Source: Diphasiastrum complanatum
Taxonomy: Eukaryota > Streptophyta > Lycopodiopsida > Lycopodiales > Lycopodiaceae
Direction of reading: 5' to 3'
Assembly (NCBI GenBank): GCA_029204225.1
Contig: CM055095.1
Coordinates: forward strand, 72,812,753-72,876,752
DNA: 64,000 bases
Shown here: positions 10,915-21,126 of the stretch, one piece after another
How the letters are laid out: every line of letters begins with the position of its first letter
How positions within the stretch are numbered: position 1 is the first letter of the stretch
Position numbers and translations under genes: made by a program
Notes under the pieces: model-generated
What the model saw: only the letters and a program-made list of their open reading frames with translations
Databases searched by the model: none
What the model was told of the DNA's origin: nothing

Positions 10915-11145
10915 TTAGAGAACTCGGTAGACATTTGGTGCTTCTGGTAAGTCCATCACGACGAAAGTAATGACGAACCGTACTCTTGCAATCCTGACAG
11001 GTATATCTTCCACCATTTCTCGTGGACAAACCGTCATTTGATCAGCTAGCTTACTAGCAAAAGTAGCAGGCTTAATCTTTGTAAGGCCCCATTTTGTACA
11101 TAGCTTTGTAGAAATCAGGTTAACTCTTGAACCGCCATCTATCAC
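10915..11145 (-). pseudogene. Aspartic protease domain of Gypsy pol
   Basis: A short retropepsin-type block with IDGGSRVNLIST at the active site, where the usual triad is D-S/T-G. The plus-strand relative near 21654 reads IDGDSGLNLIS, so the family probably uses an Asp-Gly variant or both copies have drifted. Downstream come LADQ and VVMDLPEAPNVYRVL, shared with the relative at 21776. It would cleave the Gag-Pol polyprotein. Confidence 0.65.
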
Positions 11146-11245
11146 GGTTGCTTCTTCAGAAAATTGTCTATGTTGTATCGACAGAGTGATATTCTTTTGT
11201 TCACTTTTCCAAGCTGCTCCAACATGTAGTACATCGTTAGATTCT

Positions 11246-11770
11246 TCAAATCCAGCACAAAAAAGTGGCTCCTGATGGTCTTCTGATTCTTCTTGATTGC
11301 GCTAAGACTTCTTTTGCTTTTGGCACCAACTTTAGGAGCTCTCCCAATGAAATATTGATCTTGCTAGACAAAATATTCATGAGTAATTCTGTATGCGGTG
11401 CTTCCGGTTTCGTCATCTTGAAGGGTTCTTCGTGATGATGTAATTGATCATTCATATCCATACGTAAATTTCTTGGAGGCTGCAATGGTGAAGACCGAAC
11501 TTCAGCTATTACTTTAGCAGCTTCAAGTTCCTCTTCTTCTTGCAGATGCTTAATCCACTGTCTCATATTTTGATATCTTCGTTTTTCTGCATTCAGATTT
11601 GGATAGACTTCCGATGCTGTTGGTGTATCGTTCAATGGTATAGAATCAGCAAGTACTGAATCCACTACTGGTTCTTTTTGCTTTTGTGCTCTGGTGACTA
11701 CCATCAAGGCTGCACTTGGTTTATTATAAGCTACCAATCCTTGCTTGATTGTTATCAAATTTACAGGTGC
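11246..11770 (-). pseudogene. gag C-terminal/pre-protease region
   Basis: It resumes gag-pol coding directly after the Copia LTR at 11771. Content: TAPVNLITIKQ, VVTRAQKQKEP, YPNLNAEKRRYQNMRQWIKHLQEEEELEA (helical, charged), and HHHEEPFKM; these blocks are repeated almost in order in the plus-strand relative at 21040-21594. No enzyme domain; probably a linker between nucleocapsid and protease. Confidence 0.7.
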
Positions 11771-11900
11771 TGTAGATGTGTAAAAACACTTGTAAATCTG
11801 CAGACTGTAAAAGAACACGGAAAAATTCGCAGAACTGGATAAACAATGGATGAAAATTGAAACCGATTAGTCGATTAGTAAGAAGGAGACTAATCCAACA
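11771..11900 (-). repeat. 130-bp Copia LTR
   Basis: On the minus strand it starts TGTTGGATTAG and ends ...CATCTACA. It follows the Copia RNase H tail immediately upstream and abuts Gypsy coding sequence downstream. A second copy of the same length lies at 32021-32150. Confidence 0.75.
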
Positions 11901-12870
11901 CGAATCCTTAAATGTCTTGACCTTCAAACTTAATTCTACACAGAATCTTCTGTGTGTATCCAAACTTAATGCTTTGGTTAAAATGTCTGCTGTCATATCT
12001 TACGTTCTACAGTACTGCAGTCTGACCTCTTTGTTGAGAACTTTGCTTCTGACGAAATGATACTTCAGTTCAATATGCTTACTCCTAGAATGAAATCTAG
12101 GGTTGTCTGATAAAGCAATGGCACTTTGATTATCACAAAATAATGTCGTCGGAGCATATTGATTCAGACCAATATCTGAGAGTAAATTTCTCAACCAAAT
12201 TGCTTTCTTTTTAGCTTGAGAGGCTGCGATATACTCTGATTCAGTGGAAAACAGAGCTATTGAAGATTGCTTGCAACTGTTCCAAGAAATTGGACCATTG
12301 TTGAGGAAGAATGTAAATCCGAAACTGGATTTATGAGTGTCTACATCTCCAGCCCAACTTGCATATGTAACCACTGAGTAAATTGAGTTTGTCGTTGTCG
12401 ACTGCTCCATAACAAATGCAAAATTCCATAGTAGCTCAAAGATATCTCATGAATCTGATAAGAGCCTTCTTATGTATTACACCAGGATTAGTCATAAACT
12501 TATTAAGATAGTTGACTGCAAAAGCTATGTCTGGTCTGGTACAGATCATGGCGTACATAAGAGCTCCTATAGAATGGTTAGGATACTCGCGCATTTGTTG
12601 CTTCTCATATATTGTTTGGGGACACTAGTCCTTTGACAATTTGAGACCTGGCTCCATTGCTGAGAGAGCTAACTTGCAATTAGTCAAATTATATCTAACT
12701 AACATGTTGTAGATGTACCTCTGTGTAATGTAGACAACTTTTGTTTTCTGTCTCTGTGAATTTGTATACCAAGACAGAAATGAGCTTTGCCTAGATCGGT
12801 CATGTCGAATTTGAAGATAGTATTTTCTTGTCCTCTTTTATCAGATCGATATTGTTGTTGAAAAGCAATG
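11901..12870 (-). pseudogene. Copia RT C-terminus and RNase H
   Basis: Minus-strand pieces 12884-12699, 12410-12000 and 11996-11901 carry the Copia RT tail (DMTDLGKAHFCLGIQI) and RNase H blocks: ISWNSCKQSSIALFSTESEY, LFCDNQSAIAL, HSRSKHIELKYHFVRSKVLNKEVRLQY and ADILTKALS. Stops and frame changes separate them. The 5' end is cut by the opposite-strand Copia LTR that starts at 12871. RNase H would remove the RNA template during reverse transcription. Confidence 0.8.
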
Positions 12871-14377
12871 TGTGAAAGATTCATTCAACTAGTTTCATCA
12901 CATTTTGTAATATTTCCATATTTGGCATATTGAGGCCAAAACTTGTTTTAGACTTAGAGGTTGACTTTTCGAAGTTCATTAGTCTAAATTTCATTTGAAT
13001 AAACACTTTTTGAAAGTGTGGGAAAGATAGAATGCGAGTTTGAGTAGATTCAATTTGAATAAGTTGGGTACATTGAATTTAGACCCAAAATTGGTAGGGT
13101 TAGCATTTTGGTGGGAAAGCCAAGTGGCCAAATAGGGGGTTTGGACCTGTTATAAAAGGATGTAACTCATGGAGAGAGTAATCTTCTCTCTTCTCTATCT
13201 CATTTCATGCTTATACATGGTTCTCTTGGGTTCTACTATCCATTGGTGCACTATCTTGGTGATTGCTTGCAATTCTATGTGTAGAATGATCTATATCTGC
13301 TATTCTTGAATCCACACGTGTGAAATACAGTAGCTTGCTGGTTTTGTATGGACAGTAATAGTACATAATCATTTCATTCAAGTTTGATCAAGCTGTATTA
13401 GTGTTTGCATCTCAAATTGTGTGTAGATGCTGATTTTTCTACATTGGTGAGATTGGTAGTGTATTTCTCTTTCTAACCAAAGATCATTCAAGTAGATTGG
13501 ATCTTAAGGATCTAAAATCTTTCACATGGTATCAGATCTTGTGTTTCAGTTTATGAAGGAGGAAATCAGATCTATCAATGATTTGGTGAAGATATCAAGT
13601 CTAGAGCATACTAGAGAGGATTCTACACCAAAATTGGATTTTTTGCTTTTGTAGATTGGATCTTTTGTAGATCAAAACACTAAATAGGTCAATATACTTG
13701 TTCAATTCCGATTTTTGAATTCACATACTGGATTTGGCCGATTTTTGGATCATTGGTTTAGCCTAAGTGGTGGCTTATAGATTGCATATAAAAATTTCAG
13801 CATTTGCATGTAGATTTGGAATAGTCAATTTTTTGTGATTTTGTCAAAACCCTAATTTTGATTGGATCTCTAGATAGTGAGGTTGATGGACCTCATTTGA
13901 GTGTGTTTCAATCTTAGGAAGTGGCAAAAGTCATTAGATTGAGGATAGATCATAGGTTGATCAAGATTCCATGATTATATGTGTTGATTTGCTTGGATAA
14001 GTGCTAGAAGAGAATTTATGAGATAATTTCAAATCTTGGTGATTTCTTTTGAAAGCATTTGTTGTTGTTCAAAGAAGTGCTTTGTGCATTGAAGTAGGTT
14101 GAAAGAGAAGATCAGGTCATTGCTACATGGCAACCTCAATTGGAGTCATGTTGGAAGCCAATGATAGGCTTACCTCAAGTAACTATTCATTGTGGAAAGT
14201 AAGGATGGAGTCACTTCTTGAGATGAATGATGTCTTGGATATTGTTGTAGGCTTGGAGGAGAGACCAGCAACACAACAAGATCAATTGAGGTATGACAAG
14301 AGGGCCAAGAAGGCTCTACACATGATAAAGATGAATGTTACCAATGAACTTCTCAAGGAAGTTGGTAAGTGCACATT
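12871..14377 (+). mobile_element. 5' part of a Copia element: LTR, PBS, leader, gag start
   Basis: The LTR runs 12871-13524 (TGTGAAAGATTC start), followed by TGGTATCAGA at 13527, the usual initiator-Met tRNA primer site of plant Copia elements. A TATAAAAG lies at 13151-13158. After a leader, gag opens at 14127 (LTSSNYSLWKVRMESLLEMND, a typical Copia gag N-terminus) and ends abruptly near 14377 at GKCT, where Gypsy minus-strand text resumes. It is closely related to the fuller Copia at 22879-27740. The joint with the minus-strand Copia at 12870 shows no target duplication, so the pair may be a rearranged or doubly nested insertion. Confidence 0.8.
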
Positions 14378-14379
14378 GG

Positions 14380-14800
14380 TGGCTTCGGTCTTGCTAGACA
14401 GTCTTTATAGCAATGCCCATATCCACAATCACGACAAAATGATACAAATTTTCCTTTATTTGGGCATTCTGCAACTTTGTGATTTTTTCCACATGCAAAG
14501 CATCCAAGTGGTGCTCTGGCCCAATTTCTCGAGACTTGTTGTTGAGCGGCAGCATAGATGGCATACTATTTTGAAGATCCACCTTCCTGATCATTACCAT
14601 AGCTCCATTGCTCAACACTTCCGTAAGGTTCTGGTTCCATCAAATTGGTAGGAGGAGCTAAGTGCTTTGGTGGGGCAGGCAAAGCTAGACGTTCCGGGTA
14701 TCCAAGAGTAGATTGTCGTAGTCTTGCTGCTGGATTGCCTCCATATTGTGGATCTCGATATCCCATCTAGGCATACCGTTGCTGAATCATCCAAGGGTTG
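14380..14800 (-). pseudogene. gag nucleocapsid: two zinc knuckles
   Basis: Minus-strand translation over about 14540-14385 gives two intact CX2CX4HX4C knuckles (CFACGKNHKVAEC and CRDCGYGHCYKDC). This is the best preserved nucleocapsid of the three Gypsy copies; the relative at 20857-21126 has lost one Cys of its second knuckle. Upstream at 14766-14566 lies the Pro-rich LALPAPP/NLMEPEPYG segment. The region is broken by stops and truncated at 14378 by the Copia insertion. Confidence 0.75.
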
Positions 14801-15048
14801 AAGTTGCAAAAGGCAGTCTCATGGTCAGGTGAATTACACAGATGGCAAACACTAATTTCCATTCATTTTTTCAATTGAGAAAACTCGTTCACTGTGTGAT
14901 TTCCTATACAAATAGAACACCAGACATTTTCCCTGGTAGGAAAAGTCTTTGCAAACTTCTCAGGTTCCTTGTTCGCTTCTCCGTGGAAATTTTCCAATGC
15001 TTTGATCTTCTCATCAAATTGCAACTATAAATTTTCCATCTATTTCTG

Positions 15049-15741
15049 CTAGGTCTTTCCAAGTTTCTCGAACTCATTGAGCATCATTTCTGCAATAGCA
15101 TTGGCATTTGTTGATGCAATAGTGGTGGATATTGTAGTAGTCTGCCCTGTTGTATAAGGAAACATACTGACATTCGGCTCATCATCTGAATCTTCATCCT
15201 CCTCCCGAATTGCATCGTCCATCACATTTTGCAAAAGTGTGTACTCATTATGGCATTTCAGTTCACGTCTGATCCGTTTAGATAGACCTGACAAAAACCA
15301 CATAAACATGGCATTTTCATTAATCAGCTCAGGCTCACATTCAGATCTAAGACGTTTCACCCTTTCGATGTAATCTCAAACCATTTCCCGCTTTCCCATT
15401 TTAATTCTACTTAAAAGTAGGAAAGAGTCTTCCATAAACTTCCGTGGTTTGAACCGTGTGATAAGGGCTCGTTTAACAACCTCCCAATCTGTACGCTCAA
15501 TTTCATCTTGGCTATAGTACCAATCTTGTGCTATTCCTGTTAAGGCCATAAGAAAAAGCTTAAGTTTATCTTGAGGATAAATCTCACCATAGACCTCACA
15601 AGATTCAGCATAGATCTGAAGAAATCGAACTGGATCTGTTAATCCATTATATTTCGGTAGATCCAATCGGGGTGCTCTTCTAACAATAATTGGATTGACC
15701 TCCTGTGGAGCAGCTCCAAGAGCAGCTCCAGGGGGAGCCAT
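15049..15741 (-). pseudogene. gag capsid domain of minus-strand Gypsy
   Basis: The start codon at 15741 opens MAPPGAALGAAPQEV, then IVRRAPRLDLPKYNGLTDPVRF and the retrotransposon-gag block ALITRFKPRKFMEDSFLLL. A stop near 15373 and a new frame from 15360 carry on with LRSECEPELINENAMFMWFLSGL. It matches element 1 gag and the plus-strand copy at 19698 segment by segment. The protein would form the cytoplasmic particle. Confidence 0.82.
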
Positions 15742-16939
15742 TTAGATCAAATTGATAATGTGACTGGATATAGATTTTTCCAAAAACTATCTCAGATTAG
15801 ATCTGCTAGCTCTATTCCACTTTTCAAGAATCTGATTCTATATGATGAAAAACTACCCAAAATTCAATCAATCGATACTTCTCAAAAATGATAAATCTTT
15901 CGAAGTCCAATTCAGAATATATCAGATTTGATCCAAATTTTGACAGAGACTTGATCTGGAAAATCAGAAACTAAAAATAGGACTGGCGAAGGTTCTCTAG
16001 GCAAAGGTTGTCTCGGCGAAGGTTCAACAGTGCTATTTTGGGATAAAAACTCTCTGAACACTTTTCTGGAAATTTCTTGGGAAATAACCTTCACCAACTT
16101 CTCAGATGAAAGATCTGACACAGATAAATCTATGGACAACCGGACGAAGGTTTCTGACACAAGAAATACAGTTTTTGTGATTTTGCGAGGGTAAAATCAA
16201 GATTTTTTGTGATCTGATCAAGATAAATCTTTGTCGAACTCAAAAATAGTATTTTTATATAAATATAATGTTCTGGAAACTTGATGAAGGTTCTGGCAAA
16301 GGATCAAGAGTAATACTGGTAATTTTGCAAAAAAGTGACTTTTTTGGCAAAAATATGACAATATGACAACTAATCCTCTGAAAACCTTTCTATTTTTGGT
16401 ATTATTCTTCGTCGACCTGGCAATAGATATATCTGAATCACATCTAAGCACAATGAATTGGGTGAAGGTTCTTTTTGTGAATTTTTTAGGATTTTGATAA
16501 TTTTTGGTGTTTTTTGGTGGTTTTTCTAATGTTTTTGGAAATCTACTGGGAATTAATCTTCGCCCTTCCAATTGAAGGTTTTGTAAACAAAACCAAAGGT
16601 TTCTACAACTCGGCGAAGGTTTCCTGATTGAGGGTGAAAAGTTCTGGGCTCTGATGACGCTTTTTGCCTCTTTTTGACCAAATTTGATAGATTTGATCGA
16701 TTTTTATTATTTTCTCTGATATCTCAGATCCAAATGGATCTTAAGATTAGTGATCTGAATAGCTTTCCATGTTTAATAATCAAATTAGATTTCAAACAAG
16801 CAAATCCACTCAAAATCTAGCAAAATCAATCCCAAACTAACCCTACAATGCAGTTTTAACACTATTCATGCCATGACAAAATGCCTAATGCAAGCTCACC
16901 ATCAGCCAAACAGGCTGCAAACTGAAAAATTGGCGTAGC
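15742..16939 (-). other. Untranslated leader of minus-strand Gypsy element
   Basis: No gene. On the minus strand the stretch repeats a motif of the type GAACCTTCGCC many times, a relative of the CCCTCGCAGA motif in the leader of element 1. Small frames at 15912-16160 and 16218-16571 have no recognisable content. Confidence 0.55.
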
Positions 16940-16957
16940 TCCCCAGCAACGGTGCCA
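16940..16957 (-). other. Primer binding site, tRNA-Asp-like
   Basis: The minus strand reads TGGCACCGTTGCTGGGGA, a few bases inside the LTR end at 16962. Confidence 0.75.
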
Positions 16958-16961
16958 AAAT

Positions 16962-17754
16962 TGTAGTGGGTTTCTTTCGTTGTCTAACCTGAATGCAAGA
17001 TCTAGTCAATCTAGCATCAAAGAGACGGAGTTAGTTGTCACGCAGAGGTTCGTTCCCATGAGAGCGATAGTCTAGTTCAGATTTCAACATGAATGGAGGA
17101 TCTAACACTAACATCTATTAACACTAAGCATTAACACTACATCCATTAACCCTACTTCCATTAACCCTAAATCCACAACAATGATAGAAACTTACTCTTC
17201 TCTCTCTCCCTTTCTCTCTCACAAAAGGCATAAGAAATAACAATCCCAATAATGATCAAATCCAACAATTAGCGAAATCCAAAGAAAGCATGAGAAATGG
17301 AGGAAAAGAGAGGAAGAGCAAGGACATTCATCAATCCATTTCTAAAGAGAACCAATCTGCTTTATTGAAATGAGAAAATGAACATGGAGAGCAACTCGAG
17401 TTGGTCCCTTTTTATAATAGAGAGGAGGACCCTTGCCTCTGAATCCTATTGGTCCAACCTTGCCTCTGAATCCTATTGGTCCAATCTTGCCTCTGAATCC
17501 TATTGGTCCAAATTTAAAAAAGTGTGGGAACCATCAAAATTGGAGGGAAACCCAACTTTACTCACTAACTTGACATTTAGGCCCTGCGACATTAAAAGTC
17601 CCGCAAAAAGGCCTAAAGTCCTTTTATTGATTTTTAACTAATCAATCAAATAACTATGTGGTCATCGGGTTGGACTTACACACGCATGGTGCCAAATCCC
17701 TCTCACTTATTAACTAGGGTTAGGGTTGCCTTGGAATTCGCAAACCCTCCAACA
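16962..17754 (-). repeat. LTR of minus-strand Tat/Athila-like element
   Basis: On the minus strand it begins TGTTGGAGGG at 17754 and ends ...CCCACTACA at 16962. It is followed by the tRNA-Asp-like PBS and carries a TATA box and three CCAAT boxes. A partial second copy of its first 278 bp lies immediately upstream at 17755-18032. Confidence 0.8.
17409..17511 (-). promoter_or_regulatory. LTR promoter: triplicated CCAAT box upstream of TATA
   Basis: A 27-bp unit is repeated three times (17431-17457, 17458-17484, 17485-17511). On the minus strand each unit contains TTGGACCAATAGGATTC, that is, one CCAAT box. The minus-strand TATAAAAA follows at 17416-17409. Single CCAATAGGATT boxes sit in the same relative place in the LTR at 267-1082. 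Confidence 0.7.
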
Positions 17755-18032
17755 TTGAATCTGAAAAAGTGAGGGAACCCAGTCAAAAATTGGAGGGAAC
17801 CAATTTGAATTTGAATTTGAATTTTGGTGGGAACCCCTATTTTATTCACTAACTTGACTATTAGGCCGCGACATTAAAAGTCTCACAAAAAGACCTAAAG
17901 TCCTTTTATTGACTTGTAACTAATCAATTAACTATGTGATCATCGGGTTGGACTTACGCACTCAGGGTGCCAAATCCCTCTCACTTATTGACTAGGGTAA
18001 GGGTTGCCTCGATATCCACAAACCCTCCAACA
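17755..18032 (-). repeat. Partial tandem LTR copy
   Basis: It repeats the first part of the LTR at 17754 (same TGTTGGAGGG start, same CTAGTCAATAAGTGAGAGGG text) and then joins the full LTR head to tail. It is preceded by a polypurine tract. Confidence 0.8.
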
Positions 18033-18048
18033 GTATCCCCCACCAAAA
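18033..18048 (-). other. Polypurine tract
   Basis: The minus strand reads TTTTGGTGGGGGATAC directly ahead of the LTR start at 18032. It marks the 3' end of the internal region that contains ORF-X copy 2. Confidence 0.7.
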
Positions 18049-18082
18049 TAGGTGGCGGTCCCATGACACCTCGCGAGATTTA

Positions 18083-18719
18083 TTACTTCGGGCTCTGGTT
18101 GGTCTCTCTTCGAACCTTTATCAGGTGGTCCATGAACTCCAGGTGTTCCATATTGAAATCGGTCTTGTGCGAAAAGAAACACTTATTCATGTCGGAAATC
18201 CAATTCGATGTTGTCCATGCTATAAATATGGACTCCTAGGATCCATCCAACATTGCGGCTCAATAGTACAATCTCGCTATCGGTAATTGATCTTGGACTT
18301 TGTCAGACGCCATAGGGACATTTGGATCGAAAGCCAATGCCAGTAAGCAATCATCCCATCTGGTGGAAACTGACACCAACTTGGTAAAGTCATTTGCAAA
18401 AAAGGCTGACTGCCTAATGGTCGAATATGGTGAAGACCTGTACTCGTATCCATAATCTTGGAGGGCTCGGTTGAAATCCACTACAATCGACCAACTATAT
18501 TGTTGGTAGATTATGGGCCAATTTGGAGTATGGATTGTGATTTTATCCATTGGCAATCCCAAATCTTTCCATTTATTCATGTGCGGCATTGGAACAAAAT
18601 ATAAATCCACCCGGAGCTGGCGAGGGCTTGCTACATAACTCATTGAATCTGGAGTCTTTTTAAAAACCGTTTTGCACCATGGTGGTTGCTCACCCAATGC
18701 AGGTAGGGTAGCTTATCCA
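18083..18719 (-). pseudogene. ORF-X, copy 2 (C-terminal globular part)
   Basis: One minus-strand frame from a TAA at about 18719 to the TAA at 18083-18085, broken by a TGA at 18260-18262 and a TAG shortly after. It aligns end to end with the C-terminal part of copy 1: LPMDKITIHTPNWPI against LDKITLQNFNWPV; DKVQDQLPIARLYY against DKIEDQLPVARVYY; and after the stop HLEFMDHLIKVRR against RLNFMEDVTTYLIQQRR. The TGA falls at the position of an Arg in copy 1. The N-terminal and coiled-coil parts are missing upstream of 18719. The frame ends about 35 bp before a polypurine tract and LTR, confirming that ORF-X is the last gene of its element. No known domain. Confidence 0.72.
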
Positions 18720-19697
18720 AATCTTTGCCGAATTCAATTTCTGAAGTTTTAAACTTGATAAGATCCATTTGGAAACTTGAAGTTTTAAATTTGATAAGAT
18801 CCATCTAAGAAATCAGAGAAAACAACAAAAATTGCTCATTTCTGCAGATTTGGTGAAGAAGAAGGCAATTCTGTCATCAGACTTGATAACTTCTTGCTCT
18901 CTGGAAAAGAACCTCCACCGAGTTGCATGCAAGACCGGATTCATACAAATTTTGTGAAAAATTTACATCTTTCTGCAAAAATATTAGTTCTCTGAGAAGA
19001 ACCTTCGCCTATTTCTAATAGTTAGTGAGTCCAACGTTAAGTCACGGCCAGTTGTCATATCGACCTATTTTTGACCGAAAGGGCTACTTTTTTGCAAAAA
19101 TAATAGTATTACTCTTGAACCTTCGCTTGTTTTTCTGAGGATTCTAATTATAGTATTTCATCATTTTTGAGTTCGACAAAGGTTCAAGAGTAATACTGTC
19201 AAGATCTGTCAAGATCATCCAAAAAGTTTAATTTTATCCTCGCCAAGTTGCAAAAACCTTATTGTTTGCCAGAAAGAACCTTTGCCAGTTCTACCCTAGT
19301 TTTATCTATATTAGATTTATCCACTGCCAAGTCGGCAAAGGTTATTTCTACTAGATTTGTCAGTTAACAACCAGATCAATGATTTTTTACCCAAAATAGT
19401 AATGAAGGACTTTCTTCGAGTCATTTTTTGCCTAGAAAACCTTTGCTCATACTATTTTTAGATTTCGATTTACCAGATCTAGCCACTGTCAAATTTTTGA
19501 AACATTCTGTTATATTCTTAATTTGATTCTAAAAAAGCTTGATTTTAGAAGTGTCGATTGCTTGATCAAAGATCTTTTTTTAAAAAATCAGAAATCTTAT
19601 TATTGTCAAGTGATAGAAGTTTTATAGATCTGATCCGAAATAGGATCTGATTGAAAAATCTAGATCCAATGTCATTGTCTAATTGAATTGATTCACA
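18720..19697 (+). other. Leader-like stretch ahead of plus-strand gag
   Basis: No gene. It repeats short AACCTTCGCC-type motifs as the minus-strand leader does, here on the plus strand. No LTR or PBS is found; the 5' end of the plus-strand Gypsy copy was lost at the junction with ORF-X near 18720. Confidence 0.5.
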
Positions 19698-21126
19698 ATG
19701 GACATTCCACCAATTGTCGTTAGAAGGTCACCGCAATTAGAGATACCAAAGTATAATGGGTTATCTGATCTTATCAGATTTCTCAAAATCTATTCTGAAT
19801 CATGCGAGGTATATGGCGAAGGTTTTCCACAAGATAAACTTAAGCTATTCCCTATGGCCTTAACTAGAGCAACACAAGATTGGTTTTACAACCAAGATGG
19901 AATAGGACCTGCAGATTGGGAAGTTGTTAAACAAGCCCTCATCAAAGATTTAAACCAAGAAAATTTATGGAAGATCGTTTTTTATTTTTAAGTAAAATTA
20001 AAATGGGAAAGAGAGAGGGAGTACGAGATTATATTGAATGGGTTAAGCACCTCAGATCTGAGTGTAATCCCTATTTAATTAATGACAATGCTATGATTAT
20101 GTGGTTTTTAGGAGGTCTACCTAAGAGGATTAGACACGAGCTGAAATGCCATACTGAGTATATGTCCTTACAAAATGCTATGGATGATGCAATATGAGAG
20201 GAGAATGAAGATTCTGATGATGAACCAAATATTGGAATATTGCCATATACAACGGGACAAACAACTACTATATCCACCACTATTGCATCCACAAATAATA
20301 ATGCTAGTGCGGAATTGATGATTAACGAGTTTGAGAAACTTGGTCAAAAGCAGTAGATTCAGCTGGATAAGATGCAGTCTTAGTTCGATGAGAAGATGAA
20401 AGCTTTGGAAGAGGTGCATGCTAAGAGTAGCAACACAACTGAAAAGTTCGTTAAGACTTTTCTCGGGAAAATGTCTAGTGTTCAATTTGTGCGGAAAATC
20501 ACACCATGAATGAATGTCCAACATTGAAAGAACAGATGATGAATACTATTTGTCATCTGTGCAATTCTACGGGACACGAAATAGCTTTTTGCTCGTTTAA
20601 TCCTCGGATTATCCAACAAAGGTATGCTAAGCTTCAATATCGAGAACCTACTACCTATGCGGGACCTAATCCTAAGAGCAAGGCTCAAAACTTTGGCCTG
20701 GGATTTCCTGGACGACTTGCTTTGCCAGCTCCACAAGAACAACAGGCTCCTTCTGTGAATCTAATGGAACCAGAGCCTTACAATGGCAATGAGCAATGGA
20801 ATCACAATAATGATCAAGAAATTGGTTCTTCAGAGTAGTATGCTATCTATGCTGCCATGCAACAACAAGCAGCGAGACAATGGGCTAGAGCATCACTTGG
20901 ATGCTTTGCATGCAGAGAGAACCATAGAGCTGTGGAATGTCTGAACAAAGAAAAGTTTGTTCCATTTTGTCGTGAATACGGTTATGGACATTGTTACAAA
21001 GATTGTCCAACAAGACCAAAACCACCACCGGTTACTGCTCCACTGAATATGATTATGATCAAGCAAAGACCAACATCTCAGCCTATTGACCCAAGTGTAC
21101 CTTTGATAGTTGTTACCAGAGCCTAG
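19698..21126 (+). pseudogene. gag of plus-strand Tat/Athila-like Gypsy element
   Basis: It opens at 19698 with IVVRRSPQLEIPKYNGLSDLIRF and the gag capsid blocks. A frameshift near 19965 moves to KMGKREGVRDYIEWVKHL (19967-20197), and a stop at 20195 is followed by the remaining coiled region. 20506-20838 carries CHLCNSTGHEIAFC and LALPAPQE, and 20857-21126 the nucleocapsid with CFACRENHRAVEC intact and CREYGYGHCYKDC, in which the second Cys of the second knuckle is Tyr. A TAG at 21124 ends the segment before VVTRA...KQKE. Order and spacing match the minus-strand copy. Confidence 0.8.

Larger units (their letters stand above)
7605..16962 (-). mobile_element. Minus-strand Tat/Athila-like Gypsy element with nested Copia pieces
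   Basis: Read on the minus strand from the PBS at 16957: leader, gag (15741-14380), gag C-terminus and protease (11770-10915), a long linker, RT (about 9630-8765) and integrase (8764-7610). Copia debris at 11771-14377 splits gag between its second zinc knuckle and the following Pro/Thr-rich linker; the coding sense resumes at once on the far side. Downstream of the integrase no ORF-X and no 3' LTR is found before 7.6 kb, so the 3' end is lost. Stops and frame changes separate most blocks, so the copy is dead. Confidence 0.8.
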
